Source: Celeribacter naphthalenivorans (GTDB lineage: Bacteria > Pseudomonadota > Alphaproteobacteria > Rhodobacterales > Rhodobacteraceae). From it: a stretch of DNA of 64,000 nucleotides. How positions within the stretch are numbered: position 1 is the stretch's first letter; each line of letters starts with the position of its first letter. A program made the translations under genes and the position numbers. Positions 6,883-15,664 of the stretch are shown one piece after another. The DNA is taken from NCBI RefSeq assembly GCF_020524585.1, contig NZ_JAIVLK010000001.1:434001-498000 (forward strand), read 5' to 3'. The notes beneath the pieces were generated by a model that worked only from the letters and a program-made list of their open reading frames with translations, ran no database searches and was not told the DNA's origin.

Positions 6883-7897
6883 GACTGTCACCGTTTCTTT
6901 TACCATCGGGGAACACCCGCCCAAACGTCTTGATAAGGCGATTGCTCGCGATGTGCCAGAAGAAGCCATGCTGTCGCGCTCGCGGCTTGTGAAACTTTTG
7001 GCCGAGGGTGCCGTGAAGGTGAACGGCGTGGTCGTCACCGATCAAAAGGGCAAGGTCGAGGCGGGCGATCAGATCGAGATCGTGGTCGAAGAGGCCACTG
7101 AGATCGAACTCAGGGCCGAAGACATCCCACTCGACGTGATCTACGAGGATGACGATCTGATCGTCGTAAACAAACCCGTCGGCATGGTCGTCCACCCGGC
7201 GCCGGGCAGCCCCTCGGGCACGTTGGTCAACGCCTTGATGCATCATTGCGGCGAGAGTCTGTCGGGGATCGGCGGCGAAAAACGCCCCGGCATCGTGCAT
7301 CGGATCGACAAGGATACGTCTGGCATTCTGGTCGTCGCCAAATCCGACAAGGCACACCAAGGCCTTGCGAAACAATTCGAAAAACACACGGTCGAGCGCA
7401 AATATTTCGCGCTGGTCTACGGCGCGCCGGACCCGATGGACCCGCGGCTGCGCGGCGTCAAAGGCGTGAGTTTCGAGGGCTCGAACATTCTGCGCATCAC
7501 CACCATGTTGGGCCGTCATAAGACGGATCGGCAAAAGCAGGCCGTGTCCTTCACCGAGGGCCGCCACGCGATCACCCGGGCACGTGTGCTGGAGCTTTAC
7601 GGCACACCGCCGCAACTGGCGCTGGTGGAATGCTGGCTGGAGACCGGGCGCACGCACCAAATCCGCGTGCATATGGCCCATGCCGGGCACGGGTTGGTCG
7701 GCGATCAGACCTATGGCGGGCGGAGGAAACTCAACCATAAAGCGCTCTCCGAGGCGGCGCGCGATGCGGTCGATGCCTTCCCACGTCAGGCGCTTCATGC
7801 CGCTGTTTTGGGCTTTATCCATCCGGTGACGCGCGAAGAGATGCGGTTCGAGGCGCCTTTGCCCGAGGACATGCAGACGCTCCTCGACACGCTTTAA
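6881..7897 (+). CDS. rluD: RluA/RluD-type 23S rRNA pseudouridine synthase
   Basis: A 338-residue enzyme that isomerises uridine to pseudouridine in large-subunit rRNA (or tRNA). An S4 RNA-binding domain (about residues 10-75) precedes the catalytic domain with HRIDKDTSG, whose Asp143 is the nucleophile, and the ETGRTHQIRVHMAH segment near the end. The ATG at 6881 overlaps the divergent start by two bases. A longer frame to 6380 exists but is the opposite gene's shadow. The RluD label is by similarity to the RluD branch; RluC is less likely. rpoH lies downstream. Confidence 0.9.
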   Translation: MTVTVSFTIGEHPPKRLDKAIARDVPEEAMLSRSRLVKLLAEGAVKVNGVVVTDQKGKVEAGDQIEIVVEEATEIELRAEDIPLDVIYEDDDLIVVNKPVGMVVHPAPGSPSGTLVNALMHHCGESLSGIGGEKRPGIVHRIDKDTSGILVVAKSDKAHQGLAKQFEKHTVERKYFALVYGAPDPMDPRLRGVKGVSFEGSNILRITTMLGRHKTDRQKQAVSFTEGRHAITRARVLELYGTPPQLALVECWLETGRTHQIRVHMAHAGHGLVGDQTYGGRRKLNHKALSEAARDAVDAFPRQALHAAVLGFIHPVTREEMRFEAPLPEDMQTLLDTL

Positions 7898-8028
7898 GCG
7901 CCCGTTTTTTGTAACATGTGACCACATGGCCGTGAGCCGGGTGAAATCTTGACGGTTTCGCTTGGGGAACTTTGCGGCTTGGGTCATGGTTTGTTCAGAT
8001 CTTGGACATAGGAATATGCGCGCCGCCC

Positions 8029-8057
8029 CTTGAAAGCGCTAACAGGCCTTCCCAAAT
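8029..8057 (+). promoter_or_regulatory. Sigma-32-like promoter of rpoH
   Basis: CTTGAAA (8029-8035), a 15-base spacer, then CCCAAAT (8051-8057). This is close to the heat-shock consensus CTTGAAA-N13-15-CCCCATNT and lies about 50 bases before the rpoH start, which suggests autoregulation. Confidence 0.5.
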
Positions 8058-8106
8058 GGCATGTTAAGCCTTATAACATAGGCGTGACGCGGGAGAGATG
8101 TGAGAG

Positions 8107-9003
8107 ATGAGTAATTACGCCAATTTGCCGGCTCCGAGCCCCGAACAGGGTTTGAACCGCTATTTGCAGGAAATCCGCAAGTTCCCGATGCTGGAACCCG
8201 AGGAAGAATACATGCTGGCGAAACGCTGGGTGGATCATGAGGACGCCAATGCGGCGCATAAGCTCGTGACCTCGCACCTGCGTTTGGCCGCCAAAATCGC
8301 CATGGGCTATCGCGGCTACGGCTTGCCGCAGGCCGAGGTGGTGTCGGAGGCCAATGTGGGGCTGATGCAGGCGGTGAAACGCTTTGACCCGGAAAAGGGT
8401 TTCCGCCTCTCGACCTATGCGATGTGGTGGATTCGTGCGAGCATTCAGGAATATATCCTGCGCTCCTGGTCTCTGGTGAAACTCGGGACAACGTCTGCGC
8501 AAAAGAAACTGTTCTTTAACCTGCGCAAGGCCAAGGCCCGCATCGGTGCCTTTGAGGACGGCGATTTGCACCCGGACAACGTCAAACAGATCGCAACCGA
8601 TCTCGGCGTGACCGAGGACGAAGTGATCTCGATGAACCGGCGGATGTCGGGCGGGGATGCCTCCCTCAATGCCACCGTCGGCAATGATGAGGAAGGCTCT
8701 GCGCAATGGCAGGACTGGCTTGAGGACGAAAACGCCGATCAGGCCGCCGATTACGAGGCCCGCGACGAGATGGACACCCGCCGCCAGCTTTTGGTGCAGG
8801 CGATGGATGTGCTCAATGAGCGCGAAAAAGACATCCTGATGCAGCGCCGTCTCAAGGATCAGCCGGTGACGCTCGAAGAGCTGTCGAGCCAATATGAGGT
8901 CTCCCGTGAACGCATCCGCCAGATCGAGGTGCGCGCTTTTGAGAAGCTGCAGAAACGCATGCAGGAGCTGGCGAAGGAACAGGGCATCCTTGAAGGGGCC
9001 TGA
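8107..9003 (+). CDS. rpoH: RNA polymerase heat-shock sigma factor RpoH
   Basis: A 298-residue sigma-70 family protein that directs RNA polymerase to heat- and stress-response promoters. Regions 2.1-2.4 span about residues 50-125 (FDPEKGFRLSTYAMWWIRAS). The RpoH-specific box reads QKKLFFNLR (132-140). Region 4.2 is an HTH with VSRERIRQIEVRAFEKL near the end. The ATG at 8107 follows a GGGAGAG site. Rhodobacteraceae often carry two RpoH proteins; only this one is in the window. In Rhodobacter, Cuckoo RNA loci like the one at 57 kb are RpoH-controlled, so this factor may drive it. Confidence 0.96.
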   Translation: MSNYANLPAPSPEQGLNRYLQEIRKFPMLEPEEEYMLAKRWVDHEDANAAHKLVTSHLRLAAKIAMGYRGYGLPQAEVVSEANVGLMQAVKRFDPEKGFRLSTYAMWWIRASIQEYILRSWSLVKLGTTSAQKKLFFNLRKAKARIGAFEDGDLHPDNVKQIATDLGVTEDEVISMNRRMSGGDASLNATVGNDEEGSAQWQDWLEDENADQAADYEARDEMDTRRQLLVQAMDVLNEREKDILMQRRLKDQPVTLEELSSQYEVSRERIRQIEVRAFEKLQKRMQELAKEQGILEGA

Positions 9004-9026
9004 TGTGATCGTCGATTAAAATTTTC

Positions 9027-9056
9027 AAAGGGGTGGTCGCAGGGCTGCCCCTTTTT
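9027..9056 (+). terminator. Terminator of rpoH
   Basis: AAAGGGG ... CCCCTTTTT with a 14-base loop, 24 bases after the stop codon. Confidence 0.7.
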
Positions 9057-9110
9057 CTTTGCGCCACCATGACGCATGATGGCGGTAACATGATGGAAGG
9101 AGAACCTTAG

Positions 9111-10079
9111 ATGACACCTGTCCGCTTCGGCGTTTTGGGCGCTGCAAATTTTGCCCGCGAACATATGGCCCGCGCGATCCATGAGGCGGAGGGCGCCACT
9201 TTGGCGGCACTTGCCACCTCATCCGAGGACAAAGCCGCGCCGTTTCAGGCCTTTGCCCCCGATCTTGAGGTCTTCACCGATTACGACGCCATGCTGGCCT
9301 CCGACGAGATCGACGCGGTCTATATTCCGCTGCCCAATCACCTGCATATCGCATGGAGCCTCAAGGCGCTTGCGGCCGGAAAACATGTGCTTTGCGAGAA
9401 ACCAATCGCGATGAAAGCGGAGGAGATCGACGCGCTGATCGCCAAGCGTGATGAGACGGGACTTGTCTGTGCCGAGGCCTTCATGATCGTGCATCACCCG
9501 CAATGGGCACGGGTGCGGGACCTCTTGGCGGCGGGCGAGATCGGCGATCTGATCCGGGTCGAGGCGGCCTTTTCTTTCGACAATCCGGACGCGGACAACA
9601 TCCGCAACCGGCCAGAAACCGGCGGCGGGGCCTTGGGCGACATTGGCGTCTACGCCATGGGGTCGACACGCTTTGCGACCGGGGAAGAGCCGCTCAAAAT
9701 CACCCATGCCGAGATCATTCGCGAAAACGGCGTCGATGTCAGCGCCGAATTTTCCGCGCACTTCCCGAGCTTTGCCTATCACGCCTATGTCTCTATGCGC
9801 ATGGCGCCGTTTCAGGAGGTGCGCTTTCATGGTCGCAAAGGTCTGATCATCCTCAAAACGCCGTTTAACGCGGGCACGGCGGGGCTGGCAGAGATCGAAA
9901 TTCGCGACACCCAGGGCGGGCTGAAACTCGAACGCTTCCCCCGCGTGCGCCAATACGTCTGTCAGGTCGAAACCTTTGTCCGCGCGGTGCGGGACGGGGC
10001 GGACTATCCGTGGAGCTTGGAAAACGCGCGCGGCACGCAGGCGATGATCGACAGCGTATTTGATGCGGATCAAGGCTAA
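9111..10079 (+). CDS. Gfo/Idh/MocA family oxidoreductase
   Basis: A 322-residue NAD(P)-dependent dehydrogenase acting on a sugar, inositol or similar polyol. The N-terminal Rossmann fold starts RFGVLGAANFA; EKP (residues 96-98) is the family's cofactor/substrate motif, and GDIGVY (176-181) follows in the C-terminal domain. The ATG at 9111 has a GGAG site upstream. There is no neighbouring transport or catabolic cluster, so the substrate cannot be named. Confidence 0.9.
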   Translation: MTPVRFGVLGAANFAREHMARAIHEAEGATLAALATSSEDKAAPFQAFAPDLEVFTDYDAMLASDEIDAVYIPLPNHLHIAWSLKALAAGKHVLCEKPIAMKAEEIDALIAKRDETGLVCAEAFMIVHHPQWARVRDLLAAGEIGDLIRVEAAFSFDNPDADNIRNRPETGGGALGDIGVYAMGSTRFATGEEPLKITHAEIIRENGVDVSAEFSAHFPSFAYHAYVSMRMAPFQEVRFHGRKGLIILKTPFNAGTAGLAEIEIRDTQGGLKLERFPRVRQYVCQVETFVRAVRDGADYPWSLENARGTQAMIDSVFDADQG

Positions 10080-10132
10080 GCCCCGCGACTCGCGCTATTC
10101 TATAGATGTTGGAACGGCAAAAGGAGGATGAC

Positions 10133-10186
10133 ATGAGAATGTCCCGCATGACTGGCCAGAACAACATGGAGGATCCGCCGCAATAA
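10133..10186 (+). CDS. Possible 17-residue peptide
   Basis: The ORF reads MRMSRMTGQNNMEDPPQ with AAAGGAGG placed 6 bases upstream of the ATG. Four of 17 residues are Met. It could be a leader peptide or a small protein; it may also be chance. Confidence 0.35.
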   Translation: MRMSRMTGQNNMEDPPQ

Positions 10187-10431
10187 TCGGTGCCTCCGGC
10201 TTACGTGGTCGAATCCGTGGAGGGATGTTGGACCGCAGGGCAGGAGGTCAGGATTTGAAGGGTTCGATCACGGGTGCCGCCGATTGAGGCTTGTGACCCC
10301 GGATGAAGCGAGACGGAGGAGCATGTGCCCCCTCGCTCAAAGGGCCGACGCCTGTGATGACGAACCTGCCGAATGGATCGGTAAGCGGTGACAGCTGTTT
10401 GGCTGTGGTATCCTCAGGGAGAAACATGGAC

Positions 10432-10453
10432 GGGCGCCCACTGGGCGCCCTTT
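10432..10453 (+). terminator. Terminator-like hairpin
   Basis: GGGCGCCC-act-GGGCGCCC followed by TTTGCGTGTT. The U-run is short, so efficiency is uncertain. Confidence 0.55.
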
Positions 10454-10504
10454 GCGTGTTGTGCGCCCTTGTTTTGTCATGAGCCTTCGGCCATATGATC
10501 GCCC

Positions 10505-11281
10505 ATGAAGAGTTTGTTTTATGCCTTAGTTTTCGGTGGCTTGCCTCTGCCCTTGGCGGCGGAACACACGGCTGTTTCAGAGCCGCGCTGCGTGATCTTG
10601 CTGCATGGTTTGGCGCGCACCGATGCCTCCATGTTGGTGATGGAACACGCCCTGCAGGCGGCGGGGTACACGGTCGTCAATCAGGGCTACCCCTCGCGTG
10701 AGGCCCCCGTGGCGCTTCTGGCCGATCCGGCTCTACGCGCCGCGCGGGCGGGCTGTAGCGAGGGCATCACGCCCGATGTGGTGACCCACTCCATGGGCGC
10801 GATCCTCTTGCGCAGCTTTGCCGCCGATCACCCGGAGCTGGACTGGGGCCGCGTCGTGATGCTGGGCCCGCCGAACCATGGCTCCGAGATCATCGACACC
10901 TTCGGGGGCTTCGCGGCTTTTGAGACCGCCAATGGCCCGGCGGGGTTGCAGCTTGGCACAGGGAGCCTGCCCGAGAGCCTGCCGCCCGTGCCCTTTGAGA
11001 CCGGGGTGATCGCCGGAAGCCAGTCGCTGAACCCGATCCTCTCAGCCGTCGTTGAGGGCGAGGACGATGGCAAGGTCTCCATCGAGAGCACCAAGGTCGC
11101 GGGCATGACGGCGCATCTGACCCTGCCGGTGACGCACACCTTCATGATGCAAAACCCGCGCGTCATCGTGCAGACCCTGAGTTTTCTGAACACCGGCGGC
11201 TTTGAGCCGGAGCTGGGCGCGGGGGACGCGCTCAGCGAGCTGTGGGACTTGGGCGTCGAAAGCGTTTCTCAAAAACCTTGA
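10505..11281 (+). CDS. Secreted alpha/beta hydrolase (lipase-like)
   Basis: A 258-residue protein with a short signal peptide (about residues 1-19, cleaved near PLAAEH). VILLHGLARTDAS (30-42) is the oxyanion-hole strand and THSMG (94-98) holds the nucleophile Ser96. A His in PVTHTFMM near residue 215 could complete the triad. It resembles triacylglycerol lipase/esterase proteins exported to the periplasm. The 3' end is part of a long inverted repeat (11262-11303). Confidence 0.85.
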   Translation: MKSLFYALVFGGLPLPLAAEHTAVSEPRCVILLHGLARTDASMLVMEHALQAAGYTVVNQGYPSREAPVALLADPALRAARAGCSEGITPDVVTHSMGAILLRSFAADHPELDWGRVVMLGPPNHGSEIIDTFGGFAAFETANGPAGLQLGTGSLPESLPPVPFETGVIAGSQSLNPILSAVVEGEDDGKVSIESTKVAGMTAHLTLPVTHTFMMQNPRVIVQTLSFLNTGGFEPELGAGDALSELWDLGVESVSQKP

Positions 11282-11303
11282 GCCACTCAATTTTGAGAAA
11301 CGC
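11262..11303. repeat. Long stem-loop over the hydrolase stop codon
   Basis: GCGTTTCTCAAAA (11262-11274) pairs perfectly with TTTTGAGAAACGC (11291-11303). Inside, TTGAG-CCA-CTCAA gives a second stem. The stop codon lies within the structure. No T-run follows on the plus strand. Confidence 0.85.
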
Positions 11304-11377
11304 AGCAATATCAATTCAGTGTGGCAACGTTTTTCGCTCAATCTGAAACAGATTAAACGAAACACGCTTGAGTAGGC

Positions 11378-12547
11378 CTATTCGGGCAAGACCGCGCCCA
11401 GCACCCGCATCATATTGCCGCCCATGACGCCGACGATCTGATCCTCCGAGAGGCCTTGATCCATGAGCGCCTGCGTCAGCGCCGCCAATTCCGAGGTGTC
11501 GAATTCCACCGTCACCGAGCCATCGTAATCGGAGCCGAGCGCCACATGATCGGCGCCGACCAGATCGACCGCCGCCTTGATCGTTTTGGCAACGCCTGCG
11601 GGTGAGGCGTCACAGGTCACATCCGCCCAATAGCCGATGCCGATCACGCCGCCGGTCGCGGCGATCTGTTGCATCAACCCGTCCTCGAAATTGCGCTTCA
11701 CCGGGCAATGCGAATGGATGCCGGTGTGCGAGAGAACCAGCGGCTGGTCGGTCATCTCGATCACCTCGCGCGCCATCTGCGGTGAGGCGTGCGCGAGATC
11801 AATCACCATCTGTTTGGCGATCATCTCCTGTACCACGGCGCGGCCAAACTCGGTCAGGCCTGCGTTATCCTCACCATGCAGAGAACCGCCAAGCGCATTG
11901 TCGAAGAAATGCGTGAGCCCCATGAGGCGGTAACCCGCGTCATAAATCCGGTCCAGATTGGCGAGATCGCCCTCCAAAATATGCCCACCCTCTGCACCAA
12001 GGAGTGCGCCGGTCAGGGGCTGGCCTTCGGCGCGGGCGGCAAGCACCGCGTCGAGGTCAGATTTGGTGCGAATGATCCGCACCTGATCGGGGGCCTTCGC
12101 CTCATAGCCCTGCATCCGTTTCGCCATGTAAAGCCCGCGCTCGGTCAGATCCCCCCAGCTTTTCACGGGCCAAAGTTCCCCGATGGCCAAAAGCGTGATG
12201 TTGTCGCGCGCCTCCGCCGAATTGTGATCGTAATTCTGCCCGGCGGGGCTTTTGGTGACGGCGGTGAAGACCTGCACCGCGACATTGCCCTCGCGCAGAC
12301 GCGGGAAATCGACATGGCCGCGATTGCCGCGTTTCAATAGGTCGCGGTTCCACAGCAGGCTGTCGGCGTGAAGATCGCCGATCACGATCCGGTCGTGCAG
12401 CGCCTGTGCTTCGGCGGAGACAGAGTAGGGCGCGTGCTCGACCATGCCGTTCTGGCCCTTCTCGACGATGCCCGGCAAGAGGCCAAAGAAAAACGCAGCT
12501 CCTGCGACGATGACGACGCCAAGGCCGCGGCCAATCCATTTGATCAT
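11378..12547 (-). CDS. Membrane dipeptidase (peptidase family M19)
   Basis: A 389-residue zinc dipeptidase related to renal dipeptidase. A membrane anchor or uncleaved signal lies at residues 4-26. The zinc ligands are visible as GDLHAD (His60, Asp62), the LSHTGIHSHC segment and GSDYDGS with its conserved Asp. The ATG at 12547 has GGGAGG upstream; the longer reading to 12631 lacks a site. It likely cleaves dipeptides or small D-amino-acid compounds on the periplasmic side. Confidence 0.93.
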   Translation of the reverse strand: MIKWIGRGLGVVIVAGAAFFFGLLPGIVEKGQNGMVEHAPYSVSAEAQALHDRIVIGDLHADSLLWNRDLLKRGNRGHVDFPRLREGNVAVQVFTAVTKSPAGQNYDHNSAEARDNITLLAIGELWPVKSWGDLTERGLYMAKRMQGYEAKAPDQVRIIRTKSDLDAVLAARAEGQPLTGALLGAEGGHILEGDLANLDRIYDAGYRLMGLTHFFDNALGGSLHGEDNAGLTEFGRAVVQEMIAKQMVIDLAHASPQMAREVIEMTDQPLVLSHTGIHSHCPVKRNFEDGLMQQIAATGGVIGIGYWADVTCDASPAGVAKTIKAAVDLVGADHVALGSDYDGSVTVEFDTSELAALTQALMDQGLSEDQIVGVMGGNMMRVLGAVLPE

Positions 12548-12691
12548 TGAAAATCCTCCCGTTTTGTCGGTGACCCTAGGCGAGGTCGCAAAATCGCCCA
12601 AACGAAACCTCGCGTCACCTCTCCCGATCATGATGATTTTGGTCGTGCGGTCTTCGCGTTAAACTGCTGTCACAAAGCAAAGGAATCACCC

Positions 12692-13009
12692 ATGGCCGAC
12701 CCGCATGAATTCGATCACGTGATGCCCGATCTGGGCAGCAAGAAACCGGCGCGGCCCGAGGAAATCTCTGAAAACATCGGCGCGCGGATTTTGCATTCGA
12801 TCATCATCTGGGTGATGATGAGCTTTGCCTCGACCATCATCGGCGTGTTGGCGGTGTTGCAGGCGATCATCATGTTGATGAATGGCAAAAAACCCAATGA
12901 CCGCGTGGCGGATGCGGGCACCGATATTGGCATCTGGTTCGCCAAGGCGACGCGCTACATCACCGGCGACAGCGAGGTGAAGCCCTGGCCCTGGACGGAG
13001 CTCGACTGA
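12692..13009 (+). CDS. DUF4389-like membrane protein
   Basis: A 105-residue protein with one long hydrophobic region (about residues 35-65) and the C-terminal RYITGDSEVKPWPW segment that is typical of DUF4389 proteins. The next gene follows directly, so the pair is likely co-transcribed. Function is unknown. Confidence 0.85.
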   Translation: MADPHEFDHVMPDLGSKKPARPEEISENIGARILHSIIIWVMMSFASTIIGVLAVLQAIIMLMNGKKPNDRVADAGTDIGIWFAKATRYITGDSEVKPWPWTELD

Positions 13010-13010
13010 G

Positions 13011-13280
13011 ATGGCAGGCGGCTGGGCAAAAGACGGCGCTGTGAGCGAACAGATCGAGGCCTCGATCTCCGACGAATTGGCGCGGATGAAACAGACCCGC
13101 ACGCCTGTGGGCGAAAGTTTCACCGAATGCGCTGAATGTGGGGAGGACATCCCAGAGGCGCGGCGCAAGGCCATTCCGGGCGTGAAGCTTTGCATCGACT
13201 GCCAGCAGGAGCGTGATGGGGCCTATAAAGCGCGCGGCGGCATCAACCGGCGCGGGTCGAAAGACAGTCAGTTGAAATAA
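13011..13280 (+). CDS. DksA/TraR-like C4 zinc-finger protein
   Basis: An 89-residue protein with the four-cysteine zinc finger of the DksA/TraR family (Cys40, Cys43, Cys61, Cys64) but a much shorter N-terminal coiled coil than DksA. TraR-sized members bind RNA polymerase through the secondary channel. It starts one base after the DUF4389 stop, so the two are probably an operon. Confidence 0.88.
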   Translation: MAGGWAKDGAVSEQIEASISDELARMKQTRTPVGESFTECAECGEDIPEARRKAIPGVKLCIDCQQERDGAYKARGGINRRGSKDSQLK

Positions 13281-13760
13281 TCACCTGAGATCAAGCCGCA
13301 GAATGTGCTGCGGCCCCAATCCTCCGCCATGATAGAGCGCGCCGGTGTCGGTGAACCCGCCGTTCAGGTAAGCGTTGCGAGCATGGGGATTACGGCAATT
13401 CACCGTGAGGTAGCAGAGGCTACGCTCCGGGTAAGTCTTCGCCAGATAGGGTTTGAGCATCGCGCAGGCCGCGGAGGCAATCCCGCGTCCCTGCGCCTTG
13501 TGATCAATCAGAAACATCCGAAGACCAAGCGCGCCCGGCTCAGCAAACGCGTGGCTCTCGGCATAGCTTCGATCAATGGCGAAAAAGCCGACGGGCGTGC
13601 CACCTTCCTCAATCACATGACCGTCTCGATCCTCGGGCGCGTTGCCCATGGTCTTGGCGGGCAGGCCGGAAAACTGCGCCTGCTCCGGCGGCAAGGAAAA
13701 CCCCGCAACACGGTGCAACGCGCTGCGGGGCAGGGGATGTATTGTGAGGCCGGAGCTCAC
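13281..13760 (-). CDS. GNAT family N-acetyltransferase
   Basis: A 159-residue acetyl-CoA-dependent acetyltransferase. LGLRMFLIDHKAQGRGIAS includes the acetyl-CoA-binding QGRGIA (90-95), and NPHARNAYLNGGF is the C-terminal motif. It starts with GTG at 13760, overlapping the pepF stop as GTGA, which points to translational coupling. The substrate is unknown. Confidence 0.9.
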   Translation of the reverse strand: MSSGLTIHPLPRSALHRVAGFSLPPEQAQFSGLPAKTMGNAPEDRDGHVIEEGGTPVGFFAIDRSYAESHAFAEPGALGLRMFLIDHKAQGRGIASAACAMLKPYLAKTYPERSLCYLTVNCRNPHARNAYLNGGFTDTGALYHGGGLGPQHILRLDLR

Positions 13761-15592
13761 TCCATGGCTTCCAATTCGTCGATAAAGCCGGAGATCATCG
13801 ACAGGCCCTTGTCCCAGAATTTCGGGTCGGAAGCGTCCAAGCCAAAGGGCGCCAAAAGCTCCTTGTGGTGTTTCGATCCGCCCGCTTTGAGCATGTCGAA
13901 ATACTTGTCCTGAAAGCCCTCGGGTTGCTCCTGGTAGGCCGCGTAAAGCGCGTTCACCAGGCCGTCGCCAAAGGCATAGGCATAGACGTAAAACGGCGAA
14001 TGCACGAAATGCGGCACGTAGGACCAGTAGACCTCGTAGCCGTCCATGAATTCAAACGCCGGGCCGAGGCTTTCGCCCTGCACCGACATCCAGAGTTTGT
14101 TGATCTCATCGGAGGTCAACTCGCCGCCCTTGCGCGCGTTGTGGAGTTTGCATTCGAAGTCGTAAAACGCGATCTGGCGCACGACCGTGTTGAGCATGTC
14201 CTCGACCTTGCCCGCGAGCAAAACCTTGCGCTCGGCGGGCGTTTTGGCGTCTTTCAACAGCTTTTGGAAGGTCAGCATTTCGCCAAAAACCGAGGCGGTT
14301 TCGGCGAGCGTCAAAGGCGTGTTGGCCAGCAACTCGCCTTGGCCTGCGGCCAGAACCTGATGCACGCCGTGGCCCAATTCGTGGGCGAGGGTCATCACAT
14401 CGCGTTGTTTGCCAAGGTAGTTCAGCATCACGTAGGGGTGCGCGTCGGTGACGGTCGGATGGGCAAAGGCGCCCGGCGCCTTGCCCGGTTTCACGCCCGC
14501 GTCAATCCAGCCATCGGTGAAGAACGGTTTGGCGATTTCGGCCATTTTCGGCGCAAAGCCCGCGTAGGCCTCCATCACCGTGTTCTGCGCCTCGTCCCAA
14601 CCGATGGTGCGGCTTTCTTCGAGCGGAAGCGGTGCGTTGCGGTCCCAGACTTGCAATTTATCGAGGCCCAACCAGCCGCGTTTCAGCTCGTAATAGCGAT
14701 GCGACAGTTTCGGATAAGCGGCGACCACGGCGTCGCGCAGCGCCTCGACCACCTCGGGTTCGACGTCATTCGACAGGTGACGGCCCGTCTGCGGCGTCGG
14801 CATGCCGCGCCATTTGTCCTCGATGTCACCCATCTTGGCCAAGGTGTTGTGAACACGGGTGAAAATCTTGATGTTGTCGCCCAGAACCTTTGCCACTTCC
14901 TTGGCCGCCGCCTCGCGCACCGTGCGGTCGGGGTCGGACATGAGCGTGGTCGTCGCCTCTAGGCCCAAGGTCTCGCCATTCACCTCGAATTTGAGATCGG
15001 CGACGGTTTCGTCGAAGAGTTTGTTCCAAGCAGACGCGCCCACGACGGACATGTCGTGTTCGTAGCGCTCCAGCTCGTCAGAGAGCTGATAGGGCCGCAT
15101 CTTGCGCATCCGCTCAAAGATCGGCCGATAGCGCGACAGGCCCTCGTGTTTGAGCATGTCTTCGAGCGTTTCCTCGGGAATGCGGTTCACTTCGAGGGAG
15201 AAAAACACCAACGGCGCGGTGTAAGTCGTGATCTTATCCTGAATGTCGGAAAAGAACTTGGCGCGCTCGCCGTCGACCGTGTTCTGGTAATACAGGAGGC
15301 CCGCGAAAGAACCCAAACGCCCGGCGACCTGCGAAATGCGTTCGTCGCGCAGGATGCATTCATACATGCCCGCGCCGTCGAGATCGGCGAGCTTGCCCTC
15401 GTAATCTTCGGCAAAGCTGGCGCAATGTTCTTCGAGCCAGTCGAGATCGCGTTTCACCTCGGGCGCGTCAGTGGCGGGGTAAAGATCGGTCAGGTCCCAA
15501 TCCGGCAGGTCTCCGAACTTCTTCGCGCCGCCCTCGGCACTTGCATCGAAAACTCTATCTTGGCCTGTTTTTTGCCCTGTGGTGAACCGCAT
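13757..15592 (-). CDS. pepF: M3 family oligoendopeptidase F
   Basis: A 611-residue cytoplasmic zinc metallopeptidase that degrades short peptides. The zinc motif is AHELGH (HELGH at 404-408), with the downstream Glu in the LAETASVFGE segment. Length is typical of PepF/M3B. The ATG at 15592 has AGGAG upstream; the longer reading to 15649 does not. It is the first gene of a two-gene unit with the acetyltransferase. Confidence 0.94.
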   Translation of the reverse strand: MRFTTGQKTGQDRVFDASAEGGAKKFGDLPDWDLTDLYPATDAPEVKRDLDWLEEHCASFAEDYEGKLADLDGAGMYECILRDERISQVAGRLGSFAGLLYYQNTVDGERAKFFSDIQDKITTYTAPLVFFSLEVNRIPEETLEDMLKHEGLSRYRPIFERMRKMRPYQLSDELERYEHDMSVVGASAWNKLFDETVADLKFEVNGETLGLEATTTLMSDPDRTVREAAAKEVAKVLGDNIKIFTRVHNTLAKMGDIEDKWRGMPTPQTGRHLSNDVEPEVVEALRDAVVAAYPKLSHRYYELKRGWLGLDKLQVWDRNAPLPLEESRTIGWDEAQNTVMEAYAGFAPKMAEIAKPFFTDGWIDAGVKPGKAPGAFAHPTVTDAHPYVMLNYLGKQRDVMTLAHELGHGVHQVLAAGQGELLANTPLTLAETASVFGEMLTFQKLLKDAKTPAERKVLLAGKVEDMLNTVVRQIAFYDFECKLHNARKGGELTSDEINKLWMSVQGESLGPAFEFMDGYEVYWSYVPHFVHSPFYVYAYAFGDGLVNALYAAYQEQPEGFQDKYFDMLKAGGSKHHKELLAPFGLDASDPKFWDKGLSMISGFIDELEAME

Positions 15593-15664
15593 CGCATCAC
15601 TCCTAATCTCTTTGACACAAGAGATAGGCGCTCCGCACGGGGGATGCAAAGGGGATAGGGCGGT

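Larger units (their letters stand above)
10080..10494 (+). other. 400-bp intergenic region with possible structured transcript
   Basis: No conventional gene. The region holds a very short ORF with a strong ribosome-binding site (10133), several GGAGG tracts, a stem GCGAG...CTCGC around 10306-10340, a hairpin ACAGC-tgtttg-GCTGT near 10392, and a terminator-like hairpin at 10432-10453. This looks like a transcribed leader or sRNA; I do not recognise the family. Confidence 0.45.
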
